Shown: piece by piece, positions 1 through 11,228 of the stretch
Layout of the letters: the number at the start of each line of letters is the position of its first letter
Position numbering within the stretch: position 1 is the first letter of the stretch
NCBI GenBank assembly: GCA_035771175.1
Contig: CM069595.1
Coordinates: forward strand, 5,870,094-5,934,093
Origin: Paratinospora sagittata
Lineage: Eukaryota > Streptophyta > Magnoliopsida > Ranunculales > Menispermaceae
Length of the DNA: 64,000 nucleotides
Direction of reading: 5' to 3'
Program-made: the position numbers and the translations under genes
The notes under the pieces: generated by a model
Told to the model about the DNA's origin: nothing
Database searches by the model: none
What the model saw: only the letters and a program-made list of their open reading frames with translations

Positions 1-2697
1 CTCACCCCTTCACATTAGAAAAATGTATTTTCTCAAGAAAAAAAAAATCAAAACCTCTTTTAATATTAATATATATATATATTATATAACTATGTCCATC
101 ACATTCTCAAGGAGGTATGGAATGGGAAAAGCGGAAACGGTAACCTTTGGGTTGTAATTTGTAAAACTACCGCCTTTACCACGGTAACCTTGGACTACAA
201 ACAAAGGGGAGAAAATACTACTAAATCCGTTCTACATAATCTCGGTGGGATTAATTTAGGTGGTTGACTATGAAATTCCAAAGTGCTTTGATACACATCT
301 TCTCGGAAGTTTCTGATGAAATTAACGCGTTTAGATTTTCAAGAAGTGGGGTTCCTACGTATTGACTTCCTTGTGCTCAGGGCCAATTGCAACTCCCTTC
401 AAATCCCCATATGAACCTGATTCACTGCCACCTACCAAACACTTTAAGAGGTGGGGTACGTTGGATTCACCAGTTATCACCGTCGTCGAACCAGAGTGTT
501 TTGTTTTTAGCTGATAGAATAATTTTTCAAGGGTCGGGGTCTCGTGAGAAAGAACTCAGATAAAATATGGGGCACCCAGGTGCTTCTGATCAATCCAATG
601 GTCCTGATTGATCAAAACGATTCACACATTTGGTGCCTCGGGGAATTCACTAGTGACCTAAAAACATGACATGTGGCATGAGCAAGAGAAAAGCGACAAG
701 TGGTGGCGAAAACATCTCTAGTTGAAGCAGTGAAAATAATAAAGTTGTCGTTCACTTCTTGTTAGATTGCGTGGCCAGGGGCACACCAATTATTTGAGAC
801 CTATTTTAGAATTAGAAAATATTAATTTAATTATAAAATAATAAAATTATATTACAAATATTTATAAGATCTTTTATTACATATTTTAAAATATATAAAT
901 TATACATATTCAATGAACATGTTATAATATAATTGTATTATTTACAGTTAAATACTTAGATTAGTATTTTTTATTTGAGTAATGTTAAAACAATTTTATT
1001 TTTTAACACAATTTCTCAATTCATGCTGATATAACGTTATTTACATAAAATATAAAAAATTATTTTTTTAATATGGTGAGAAATGATTACATTACACAAT
1101 ATAATATTAACAATTTTGAGTCTCCTAACATTTTTCTATTATTTAGGAGATCTCCTTTAAATTATACCACTTATATGTATGAGATATATAAAACCAATGT
1201 ATTAAAAAAATAATAAGAAGCAATGCAAAATTGCTCGATATCAAAACAGAAGCTACAAGAGGGGCGTCGGCTGTGTTCAACACGGAAAAAAAACACACTA
1301 GAGAATAAAATGAAGGCAGAGCCAGCCTGTTTTAAATTTTAATAAAACAAAACATATATTAATATCAAACTTCAAAGCTTGGTATTCTTCGTTTTTGGAT
1401 TCTTGCCCGCCGCTAGGGTGGGTTAGGTTTGGTTTTCGTCATTAAAAATTAGGGCAAGTTTGGTTTTGAAACTTTGAATATTGACTATGGTAACATCAAA
1501 ATAAATCCTATTTTATGCATATTACGGCTAGAATAATCAACTTCAGATCCCACTCTCATCTAAAGTAGAGATTAAATTATTCGAACGTTGATAGTAATGG
1601 CACGTCATTAGGTCCATCAAGTAGGATTTAATTAGTAGACACCAATATCAAGCTTAAACTTAGTCCAATTTAACATTTGTTTATCCACAAAACAGAAATG
1701 TTATATAAATTGGGTCACGGATAATCATAAATCATTTAAAAAAGGGGAATACAAATTTTATTTTATTTTGAAAGGAAGAATACAAATTTTTAAATCTTAG
1801 GGTCAACTGATAAAAAAATTTACCCATATAATACGTTGGTTTCTTTTCTTTTTTTTTCCAAGAAGAAATAAAGTACGTCCTGTTCTGTTTGTGGCGGCTC
1901 TCACAAACCCGCTAATCCCCACTGATAAATCTTGTCACCTGCAGCCTATTTTTGTACAAGTTCAAACTTGAGACCTCTATCTAATTATATATAAACACTA
2001 CAACTATACAGTTAATAAAAGTCATAATTAAATTGAATTATGTTGAGTATTACATAATTGTTATGATTATCATATCTAGTATTATCATAGACGAATCCTT
2101 CTCGAACATGGGAATTACGCAATTTACACAGACATTCAAATCTATATATGGTTTAAATCTATTGTGAGATATTTGTAACTGTATACAATCCATACTCATT
2201 AGTGAGAACACAAGTGATTCCATGCATTTAATTATTGTCAACTACAGTGAGAATCTTCCTGGGCTAAAAAAAATAATTATATGAAGTAATTAACTAGTAG
2301 TTATTTTTATATCATCTGCAAGAAATCTTGATTAGTAATGCAATTCTCACAGCCTGCGTCTTGCCACAGATAGACGGTTTGGATTTCGCCCACTGATCAC
2401 GACGACCATCCAATGGTGTATATTTGTGACAGACTACGATTAATCAAGAACTTCAACTCCCCAAATAAGTTCATGAAAAAAAATATATCGTTAGGAAACA
2501 GCTTGGCTTCTTGGAGTCGTGATGAAGACTAAGTGACGATCCAGAATAACGCGCTTTTGAAAATCAATCAATACATCCAAGTTGACTTCAAAATCATTGG
2601 CTTCCACAATACCAAAATTCACTTACATACATCTCAATCATAAAGAGGTTTAACATATTAAATCTTAATTTTAATTCTCATGTTCATCTATTCTATC
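1..2697. other. Gene-free AT-rich intergenic DNA
   Basis: No open frame of convincing length or family similarity is visible on either strand. The first 800 bases are less AT-rich than the rest but show no recognisable domain. From about 800 the DNA is strongly AT-rich with short homopolymer runs. The last few hundred bases should contain the upstream control region of the pectin methylesterase gene that follows. Confidence 0.6.
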
Positions 2698-2705
2698 TAT
2701 ATATA
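2698..2705 (+). promoter_or_regulatory. TATA box of the pectin methylesterase gene
   Basis: TATATATA lies 47 bases before the ATG at 2752, giving a short predicted leader of about 20-25 bases. The start context ACCATGGCG is a strong plant initiation context. The assignment rests on motif and spacing only. Confidence 0.5.
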
Positions 2706-2751
2706 GGCATTAGCCACTACTGCATTTCTTCAAATCCCTTACATCATCACC

Positions 2752-4609
2752 ATGGCGTTTAAGAGCTCATTATTCCTTTCTCTCTACACCAACATTGCTC
2801 TCCTAATTCTCCTATCCATCTTCTCTTCCTCCCTTGCAGACATCTTTCCTACAGCTAATTCGCTACCTCCTGACTCAGTTTGTAATGCCACCCTTTATCC
2901 TAAATTCTGTAAATCAGAACTTCCACCTAATGGGCTCACCAACATACATGACTATAGCCGTGTTTCAGTCCGGCGTTCTTTATCGTCTGCAAAGAAGTTT
3001 CAGGCTTTAGTCGATAAGTATCTTGCGAAAAGATCCACTTTGTCACGATCGGCCATCGATGCTCTCCAAGTTTGCCAGTTCTTGGCAGCACTAAATATAG
3101 ACTACTTGCAAAGTACTAGCAATGTTCTTGATGCTATTACAAACACTCTTCCTATCATGAAGGTTGATGACCTACAAACCTTGCTTAGTGCAATTTTGAC
3201 CAACCATCAAACTTGTTTGGATTCCCTTCAATCAACTGCATCAGCTTGGAGCATTAGGAATGGGCTTTCCATGCCTCTTTCTAATGGGACAAAGCTGTAC
3301 AGTGTCTCTCTAGCTCTGTTCACCCACGGGTGGGTTCACAAACTAAAGAAGAAGGGAAAATTGGAGCTAGGTAGGAAGCTTTTGTTCTCCGATGATGACG
3401 CCGGTGCCATTGCTCGTGGTCAAGACTTGCCTTTAAGAATGACTAGTCGTGATCGTAAGATCTTTGAGTCTGTAACTGGAAGGAAGCTTCTTCAGACGTA
3501 TGAAGAAGTTCTTCCAACAATTCCTAATGGTATCAAGGTGAGGAGCATGGTGGTGGTGAACCCAAATGGAAGTGGGAACTTCACCACCATTAATGATGCT
3601 GTTGCTGCAGCTCCAAACAACACTAATATAAGTGATGGCTACTTTTTGATCTATGTAGTTTCTGGGGTCTATGAGGAATATGTTTCCATTGCTAAGAACA
3701 AGAAGAATTTGATGATGATTGGAGCTGGAATCAACCAGACTGTGATCACTGGCAACCGAAATGTTGTTGATGGATGGACTACATTCAATTCTGCAACATT
3801 TGGTAAAAATAAATTTCCTACCTAATACATTGAATTATACTCCTACATGTATACCACAGATATATAATTGTTCTAATAGGCTAATTAAACTGATACAATC
3901 TTCCTTCCTTTGTGTAGCTGTGGTTGGGGAACGGTTCGTTGCAATAAACATTACATTCCGGAATACTGCAGGGGCAGTTAAGCATCAAGCCGTGGCGGTT
4001 CGAAATGGAGCTGACTTGTCAACTTTCTACAGATGTCGTTTTGAGGGATATCAAGACACATTATACACCCACTCCATGAGGCAATTCTACAGAGAATGTG
4101 ATATATATGGAACAGTCGATTTCATATTTGGCAATGCCGCTGTTGTTTTCCAGAACTGCAATTTGTATGCAAGACTGCCAATGCAAGGTCAGTTTAATGC
4201 TATCACAGCCCAAGGTAGAACAGACCCAAATCAGAACACTGGTACTTCTATTCATAATTGTAATATAAGAGCAGCTCCAGACTTGGTTTCTAGCAGTTAT
4301 TCTGCCAAGACATATCTAGGAAGGCCATGGAAAGAGTATTCTAGGACTGTTTACATGGAATCGTTCATGGATAACTTGATTGAGCCAGCTGGTTGGAGAG
4401 AATGGGATGGGAATTTTGCGTTGAGTACGTTATATTATGCCGAGTATTATAACACAGGACCTGGATCTAACACTACTAGTAGAGTTACTTGGCCTGGATA
4501 CCATGTGATTGATGCCACCGATGCAGGGAATTTTACTGTGTCCAACTTTATATTGGGAAATGATTGGTTACCAGCAACGGGTGTGACTTACCAGGGCAGC
4601 TTAAATTGA
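2752..4609 (+). CDS. Type I pectin methylesterase with PMEI pro-region (two exons, 580 aa)
   Basis: Two exons, 2752-3802 and 3918-4609, joined across a 115-base phase-1 GT-AG intron, give a 580-aa protein. It would de-esterify homogalacturonan in the cell wall. Residues 1-29 form a signal peptide. Residues about 40-190 are a PMEI-type inhibitor pro-region with Cys44, Cys53, Cys108 and Cys155. Two RKLL processing motifs (208-211 and 244-247) precede the catalytic domain, which starts near residue 265. Visible catalytic-domain motifs are GVYEEY (305-310), HQAVAV (373-378), GYQDTLY (394-400) with catalytic Asp397, YGTVDFIFGNA (414-424) with Asp418, and LGRPW (484-488) with the substrate-binding Arg486. 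Length and motif order are normal for type I plant PMEs, so the gene looks intact. The splice junction is the one conserved in the family, where the phase joins TTTG to CTGTGGTTGG. Which numbered family member this is cannot be decided here. Confidence 0.95.
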
Positions 4610-6064
4610 TGGATCGATGCACAACTTAGGGATCATTATATCGGAGATCATACTTATAATTTCCTCCTCCTCTGATTCTTATGATCATTGTTTGGTTAAT
4701 CAAATGAAATTATATTAATAATCAAGCCTTTCAAAGATATATATTAATTGAGGCTGCATAATACATTTTTCCTTTTTATATGAGTAATGAAGGGTTTTTT
4801 TTTTTTCTTCTTTATCCTGATATCATAGTTTCTTCTCATGAATCAAACCATTGAAATGGCAATTCAATCAGGCCCCTTTATACCATTTCTTTTTGGTATT
4901 CTTTAATTATTAATATAAATACTACAATTTCATTAATTCCTATGGTCCGATCACATTCAAAAAATGCGAGGACAAAAAATAAAAATAAAATATATCTTTT
5001 GCAATTTCTAACGCAATTTCTTCGTAAATTCTTTAACAGAAAAGGTTCATAGAAATGCCAAGAAAGAGACGGAGACAAGAACCGGAGCTGAAAAGATAGG
5101 TAGGGGGTCAACTTCGACATACCATATAGAATACGTTGAGTTTCGTTAGTATACTATAGAAAAATGTTAAAATCGTCGCATCCAACGTGTACATATCTTT
5201 TGTATACTATAAGTACGTGGACACGATGCTTGATGTCCCGTCGGTAGAGCTAAATTATTACCTTGTACATGGTTTTTTTTTTTTTTTTTTATTACTAATT
5301 TTTTAAAAAAAATTATAAATGTCAATAAAATTAAAATATTGACTATTTTATCATAATTTAACTAACCAACGTCTAGTCAATCGATGACATGACCATATTT
5401 ATTTGTTGACCATATTTAGATGTTAAAGTTACTAATTAAGATTTAAAAAAAATAAAAATGTGAAGGCTTCTTTTTAATAAATCCACGCCTTATAATAAAA
5501 AGATTGTCTTTTAATTAATTAATTTTTTTTAAATCCTCCCAGTCAACCAGTCCAACATTCAAATATAACTACCCTATCTGTTGATTAAGCCTTGACCTGT
5601 CAAACTATAGTTAAAAAGTTAATATTTTAATTTTAATAATATTTGTAAAAAAATTTAAAAATTTTTGTAGTAATGACGTGAAAAGCCCCTTGTACAATTG
5701 CTCTCTTTCAAATCCCTCCCCCAAACCCACCATCACGGTTGGATGTACCCGGCGTACCCCAGCAGCACTCTTTTATTTAATCTATTAGTTATGAGCCCTA
5801 AAAAGAATTCCAATAAAAAATGCTTTTAGTACTATCCAAAAATTAAGGCTAAAATCATTCGGGTGATCGAAGGTGAGCGGTGAGTTTAACACAAAGTTTT
5901 ACACAAGAAACTTACAATGACTGAGGCAGGTGAGAGGCTAACGGTTCAAAATTGAAATAATTAATTAACCAGTTAATACATACTACAATCAAAATGTTCA
6001 AATTCACAAAAAAAAAAAAAAAAAAAAAACGACCAAGAAATATTATTTAAAAGAATTCAATTAA
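4610..6064. other. Intergenic DNA, no gene seen
   Basis: AT-rich spacer between the convergent PME (+) and PMEI-like (-) genes, so both 3' ends and polyadenylation signals should lie here. It contains several long A or T runs (for example near 5272-5290 and 6008-6030). No coding potential, RNA gene or transposon terminus was recognised. Confidence 0.55.
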
Positions 6065-6607
6065 TTAATTATCAATTAGCACGTTGATGATGGCCAACGC
6101 ATTGCTGCAGAGCTGTGTATACTTGGTGTTCTGGTCGTCCAGCTCTCGTTGATGCAAAGGCGCCGCAGTATACCCTTCCTTGCAAGCTTCGGCGTCGGAC
6201 ATGGCGGCCAGCAGTCCAACCGGCGCTTCGGCAAACTTTCCACAGTTCAAAGCCGCATCAGACTTTTGTAACTGAATAATGGCGTCGGCGTAATTCTCAG
6301 CGCAGCCGGTAAGAAATTGACGGGTAGTTGGATCTACTGCTTTCTGGAGCAACAGGCTGATCAAATCTTTCATCATTTTCGCAGAACCCACGGTGTGCTT
6401 AATAGATATCGAAGCCAGGCCCTTTATATCTGCGGTTCGGCTCGCCGGATCGGCCTTGAAGCTGTTGACGCAGACGGTCTCGTAAACGGAGCGTTCGCAT
6501 GTGAAGGAGACCAGATTGGTTCCAGGGGCTGGAGCGGCTTGGAGTCTGACGAAGAAGGTGGTCATCATGAGAGGTAAGACGAAGAAGAAACGTGAATTTG
6601 GATCCAT
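6065..6607 (-). CDS. Invertase/pectin methylesterase inhibitor-like protein (180 aa, single exon)
   Basis: An intronless 180-aa secreted protein of the PMEI/invertase-inhibitor family, which blocks either pectin methylesterase or cell-wall/vacuolar invertase by a four-helix bundle. Residues 1-24 are a signal peptide ending near AQAAP-like small residues. The cysteine pattern is diagnostic: Cys37/Cys46 (nine apart, first hairpin bond), Cys102/Cys142 (40 apart, second bond) and Cys167 (25 after the fourth), plus an additional Cys122. The spacing agrees with characterised PMEIs. The ATG at 6605-6607 is the only one that gives the signal peptide. Sequence alone does not separate PMEI from C/VIF (fructosidase inhibitor) activity. 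It is about 1.5 kb from and convergent with a type I PME, which suggests but does not prove a wall-pectin context. Confidence 0.85.
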   Translation of the reverse strand: MDPNSRFFFVLPLMMTTFFVRLQAAPAPGTNLVSFTCERSVYETVCVNSFKADPASRTADIKGLASISIKHTVGSAKMMKDLISLLLQKAVDPTTRQFLTGCAENYADAIIQLQKSDAALNCGKFAEAPVGLLAAMSDAEACKEGYTAAPLHQRELDDQNTKYTQLCSNALAIINVLIDN

Positions 6608-7311
6608 TTTGATTTTTCTTTGATTTGTTGGGAGATTACAGAAATTGTGATTGGGTTGTGTGATTTTTGTACATAATAGAGAGGAGAGAAGAAAGGGATG
6701 GATTAGCTAAGAGAAGCCACGAATGTAAGAGAGATGCGGTTTGCCATCCATAATTTTTCTTTTTGAAATCTGTGTCTTAAATACAGGAGAAGCGGAGATA
6801 TGAACGGATGGTTCTGAGGTGGCATTGTCACCTTGCAGAATGTACCGTGAAACTAGGAATGGAAATTAATGGGTTGTATTTGCAATGTTTACTTTTATTA
6901 GAAAAACATGCTTTGATTGCTATTTTCTTACATAACATATGATATTGTTTTGTTTTATTTTTACTTCAATTGAGAAGAAAAAATATAGACTCCAAATAAA
7001 AAGGGCCAATGCCCGTAACAAGTTCTCAATAACATTTGAAGAACACATATGCTTTAACATAACAAAGGTCAAAGCCTGCAACAATATCCTGAGGAAGCCC
7101 CAACAAGAATATCCTAAGCCCGTAACAAGGCTACCTACAACCCTATTTATTTACCGTCCTCTTCTGGAGAGGAGATTTGAACTTGGCCACTTAAAACATA
7201 TCGAATGCATCTTTTTTTTTTCTTTGAAAAGTGGATACACTTCCTTAAAAAGAAGAAAGACGAGATAACTCCTGGCACTACATCAGTAATAATAAGTAGA
7301 ATATTCTTTAA

Positions 7312-7610
7312 GTAGGAGTAGCAAAAAATTGAGTGCGGATGGGTATAGATACAAATAATTTCTCATACTAATGCACATATAACATATTCATACCCGGCCT
7401 GATTTGAAAATTCGACAGCAAATGTTCGTCTATACCCGTATATTTTAAAAATTGGGTAATCAAATTTTGTCCGTACCCAAATGATTTTTTAACAATATAT
7501 AATAGTAAAGTGTGTTTTTTTTCAAAAAATCTTGTTCAAATTCATTTTAAAACGAATGGAACGAAAGTAGACAAACGAATCCGGACTCATTTTACCACCC
7601 TTGCTACTAA
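7312..7610. mobile_element. Possible hAT-like MITE, degenerate
   Basis: About 300 bases bounded by imperfect inverted ends (TAGGAGTAGCAAAAAATTGAG on the left; the right end reads CTCATTTTACCACCCTTGCTA). The body contains repeated 'GGTATAGA / TACCCG / CCGTACCC' wording that recalls the plant hAT MITE type with internal tandem TACCCG-like words. No clean 8-base target-site duplication was found, so the boundaries and the call are tentative. Confidence 0.3.
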
Positions 7611-8760
7611 GCCTATATGCAACTTCATTCTCTTCCCTAGGGTAAATTGACCAATCCATACGGCCTAGATCTCAACAATAATTTACAGTACTACACAATT
7701 TCATCGTTCTCAGTCTGAAAATACAGTGTCAATCTGAGAGCTGATATTTAGTAGTATATTTCTTTTGATAAAGATTAAAAAAAAAATAAGAACCAAATGG
7801 GTTCAAAGTCAAAAAAAAAAAAAAAAGAGTTAACAATGTGAAATTTGACTGCTTAAAAACATAAAGCTAAACGTAAAGTTAGAACAGATAATCTAAAACC
7901 AAAATTGCTTAATCGTAGTGGTGCTTCATTGGAATCGTTAGTCTATGAATTCAATTTCTATTATTACCTTAATAATCATTTGAAAGCTGGCTGACTAATT
8001 AGTTGACATAAGTAAATCCTTTGTATGTGTTATCTTTTTCACCTCAAATGAAGTGAATCTCCAACTGGCAAACAGGGTATTAGGGCCCTGCACTGCACAA
8101 CACCGACCAAATTAAGAATATGAGTTGTTTGTTTAATCGGATCTATATGTGTGTGAAGGTCACATTGTCTAAATCGGCCCCACTTACATACCTAACTAAA
8201 CCAAATCGATAGTTAGTACCTCAACCAAACCATGGCTGGCAGTCGGTGGCGTCTTACTTCTTCTTCCTCTTTACTCTCTCCTCTACTCGTCTTTGCTCAT
8301 AGTTTAGATAAATATTCAAAAAATAAAAAAGTAGATGATAAATTGAAATTATTGTAAATGAATGACTATTAGAACAATATAAGCACTTGGCTTTCTCAAT
8401 AATTTACAGTAAAAACATGTCATAATTTCTTATGATTACCTTTTTAATAATTTATATTATTTATAAAATCAAAACATTTTAACTTACTGTGTGCTATTTT
8501 TGTTATAAATTTTTAAATTATTTATTACTTTATAACATAAAATTGTCAAATAAATTTATATAAAAAAATACGAGTAATTTAGTAAAAGTGCTAAAAGATA
8601 TCTTTTGAAATATTAGTAAATATAAAACTTATAAAGAATTATTGTTTTTTTGCTATTTTCAGCCTTTTTTATTTTTTTGTTATTATTTGTCTCTTTTTAT
8701 TGTTTTTGGTAACTTTAACTCTTTCTTTTATTATTATTTCTTTTTTTAGTAACCTTCAAT

Positions 8761-8888
8761 CTCATTTTATTTAGATGCAATACACCACGTGCTTGAAGAC
8801 TAGTTAGTTCTAATGCTAATCAGCCTCATTTTATTTAGATGCAATGCATGTGTTTGAAGACTAGTTAGTTATAATGCTAATAGTCTAT
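8761..8888. repeat. Tandem duplication, 64-base period, two copies
   Basis: The word CTCATTTTATTTAGATGCAA starts at 8761 and again at 8825, and the two units stay alike through GAAGACTAGTTAGTT and AATGCTAAT. A few substitutions separate the copies, so this is an old local duplication with no obvious function. Confidence 0.75.
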
Positions 8889-9724
8889 ATTATGGAGGAA
8901 AACTTGTTTTTACCAAGAATATCTTAAATACAGATAAAAATGGAATCAATATTGTATCATAATCTTTACTACAATGGGCATGTCAATTGCAAGTTTATTT
9001 AAGAATAGTTGCGAGTGTGCTTTTATATACTTTCTTAGAGTGCCTCGATATTTTTATTTTGATGAATGATTCCTTAATTTAATAAATAAGTCATAGTTAA
9101 ATATCAATCAATATTTCATTCATAATAGCATGATTAAACCTCTTTAAAAAAAGATATAAAATAATATTTTCTTAGAAAGGAATAAACCTCCTTACAACTA
9201 AACCATAATTACATCTACCCTAAGCGTCTTTATAAAATACTTTAAAAATACACTCATCACATAATTTAATAATTTTTTTTTAAAGACAATGTCAAAAAAC
9301 ATGTATTTGAAAAATATATTACCGAACCATTACTCAATTGATAAATTGGCAGATGGTGACATCCAAGAGACTAATAATAGAATTATAGCAAAACAAAGAT
9401 GTATTATCACTAATGTCTTTCGGCTAAAACTCAAAGAATTCATCTATGAAAATATCATAAATTCCCCTTATAAATAAAACCAATTAAAAAAAAAACCCAA
9501 TTATACAAAGAAATAATGTGCTACAAGAATTATCAATTTCCCATTTTTCAAAAAAAAAAAGAAAAACAAAAAATATCTACATTTCCACCTCCCTCAACAT
9601 CTCAAACGTGGAAGCCACGTGTCAAATTAGAAGCACTAATTCCTCCACGTCTCTGCAACTAGACGCCGGAGGAGGCGGCGCCGCCCAAACCAGAGACGAC
9701 GGAATCATCACCATGTTCTCACTC

Positions 9725-10669
9725 TCACGCTTTCAGACCGTTTGGCGTGGAAGCTTGTGATTTCTCCTGCTCTTTAGCTTCTTCTTCTCGTTCCACAGCA
9801 GATCCGCTGCAACTCAAAGGCGTCGAAACCCTTTTCTCTCTGCTCAAAATCCTCTTAAACGACAGAATCCGACCTCCCGGCGTTCTGAACCCCCCTTGAC
9901 ATCCTGGCGACCCATGAACCTCTTCCTCCACGCCCTTGAAGCTCTCTGCCCTTCTCGGCACCTCAATCGAAATACCCACAAGCTCAAACCCCTTCCTCCT
10001 AGACCCAACAGAACCAGAACCAGAACCAGAACCAGAAGAAGAAGCAGTAGCAATAGCACTACCATTAGCATCATGAGCCATCATTTCAGCTCCAGCGTTA
10101 GAACTCACTCCGGGACCCACCTCACCGGAATCCACAACAATTTGAACAGAATTTTGTCCAACAAGCTCAGCAATCACATCCGAATTACTCACCGGAACTC
10201 TACAAAGCGGGCAAGTAGAGTGCGAATGGAACCACATGCCGATGCACTCGATGTGGAAGCTATGGTTGCACTTGGGCAACAGCCGGGCCTTTTCGTTTTC
10301 TTCGAACTCGCACAAGCACACGGCACATTCTAGGCCGTCGGGGTTGGCAGCGGAGGAGAAAGCGTAAGTGGGCAGTGATTTGAGAACGGAGGGGTGAAGA
10401 CCGCGGGAGGCAGCGGCGGTTGCGGCGGAGGTGGGAGATAAGTCGGCGGTGAAGATGATGCGGGTGTGGGGGCGGCGCCGTCGCCGATGGATGTCGTGGT
10501 GGCGGCGGCGGGTGCGGGAGAGGAACCAGCGAGCGTAGATGTGGAGGCAGATGATGAGGATGACGACGGTGAAGAGAATGATTATTGCGCTTAACATGAT
10601 TTTGCCGCTGAGGGCGTAGGTTTCGGAGGTGTATCTGGCGGTGTTGGAGGCGTTCATGGCGTCGTCCAT
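9725..10669 (-). CDS. ATL-type RING-H2 E3 ubiquitin ligase (314 aa, single exon)
   Basis: An intronless membrane-anchored E3 ligase of the plant ATL family. Counted from the chosen Met (10669): a hydrophobic transmembrane segment at 24-44, a very basic stretch at 51-70, a GLD-like motif (GLHPSVLKSLP) at 90-100, and a RING-H2 finger at 115-156 with spacing C-x2-C-x15-C-x1-H-x2-H-x2-C-x10-C-x2-C (Cys115, Cys118, Cys134, His136, His139, Cys142, Cys153, Cys156). The C-terminal half is low-complexity, including a Gly-Ser repeat. The frame stays open upstream to an ATG at 10894, but that adds 75 residues with a valine run and begins on the edge of a (TA)n repeat that looks like promoter. The 10669 ATG places the membrane segment where ATLs have it. 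Such proteins usually act in stress or defence signalling; the substrate is unknown. Confidence 0.9.
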   Translation of the reverse strand: MDDAMNASNTARYTSETYALSGKIMLSAIIILFTVVILIICLHIYARWFLSRTRRRHHDIHRRRRRPHTRIIFTADLSPTSAATAAASRGLHPSVLKSLPTYAFSSAANPDGLECAVCLCEFEENEKARLLPKCNHSFHIECIGMWFHSHSTCPLCRVPVSNSDVIAELVGQNSVQIVVDSGEVGPGVSSNAGAEMMAHDANGSAIATASSSGSGSGSGSVGSRRKGFELVGISIEVPRRAESFKGVEEEVHGSPGCQGGFRTPGGRILSFKRILSREKRVSTPLSCSGSAVEREEEAKEQEKSQASTPNGLKA

Positions 10670-10892
10670 GGCGTCGGAGATGACAGTAGAGAAGGGCTTG
10701 TTTGTGGGGTTAAGGAAGCGGAATGGGAGGTAAGGGATTTTATTGCAAAGAAAGGAAGAGGAAGTTTCTTGGATTGTTGTTTGGGTTTTGTGCGTTTGTC
10801 GTGTGGGTAACGCTTGACAGAATTGACCAAAGGCGTCTTGCACTACAACTACTACTACGACTACTTTTGCAGTTCTTTCTCTGATCTCATAC

Positions 10893-10894
<2 letters not shown>

Positions 10895-10947
<53 letters not shown>
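10895..10947. repeat. (TA)n microsatellite, about 26 units
   Basis: An uninterrupted TA dinucleotide run just upstream of the RING-H2 gene. It may serve as the TATA region of that gene and should be polymorphic in length between individuals. Confidence 0.9.
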
Positions 10948-10952
<5 letters not shown>

Positions 10953-10968
10953 TATAAGGGAAATTTAG

Positions 10969-11228
10969 GAAATAAAGATTTATGGGCCAGAATGGTTAAT
11001 GTTAATAATTAATGAGACTAGTGTGTGTATTAGATATTGATGTAATTTTAGATGAGACTCTTAAAATCTGGGGCTAGGTTTGTTGGCTTTGAAGGGTGAA
11101 ATAAAGATTTATGGGCCAGAATGGTTAATGTTAATAATTAATGAGACTAGTGTGTGTATTAGATATTGATGTAATTTTAGATGAGACTCTTAAAATCTGG
11201 GGCTAGGTTTGTTGGCTTTGAAGGGTGA
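10969..11228. repeat. Exact tandem duplication, 129-base period, two copies
   Basis: The block starting GAAATAAAGATTTATGGGCC at 10969 recurs at 11098. By eye the two copies are identical through GGCTTTGAAGGGTGA (ends 11099 and 11228). Perfect identity in non-coding DNA means a recent duplication, or an assembly artefact. It lies in the upstream region of the RING-H2 gene. Confidence 0.92.

Larger units (their letters stand above)
6608..9724. other. Intergenic DNA, 3.1 kb
   Basis: No supported gene. The first 200 bases upstream of 6607 are the likely promoter of the inhibitor gene. A possible degenerate MITE (7312-7610) and a 64-base tandem duplication (8761-8888) are listed separately. The remainder is AT-rich with short spurious frames. 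The last 200 bases before 9725 are the 3' flank of the RING gene. Confidence 0.5.

Noticed and set aside
3761..4609. Separate 282-residue pectinesterase starting at 3761
   Set aside because: Its first part reads through the PME intron in another frame. The real second exon starts at 3918 after the AG.
9896..10333. Plus-strand 145-codon frame opposite the RING gene
   Set aside because: Antisense shadow of the RING-H2 coding sequence; composition mirrors the Gly-Ser repeat.
10670..10894. N-terminal 75-residue extension of the RING protein
   Set aside because: Begins at the edge of the (TA)n run, contains a valine homopolymer, and would push the membrane segment away from its usual position; it is better read as leader DNA.
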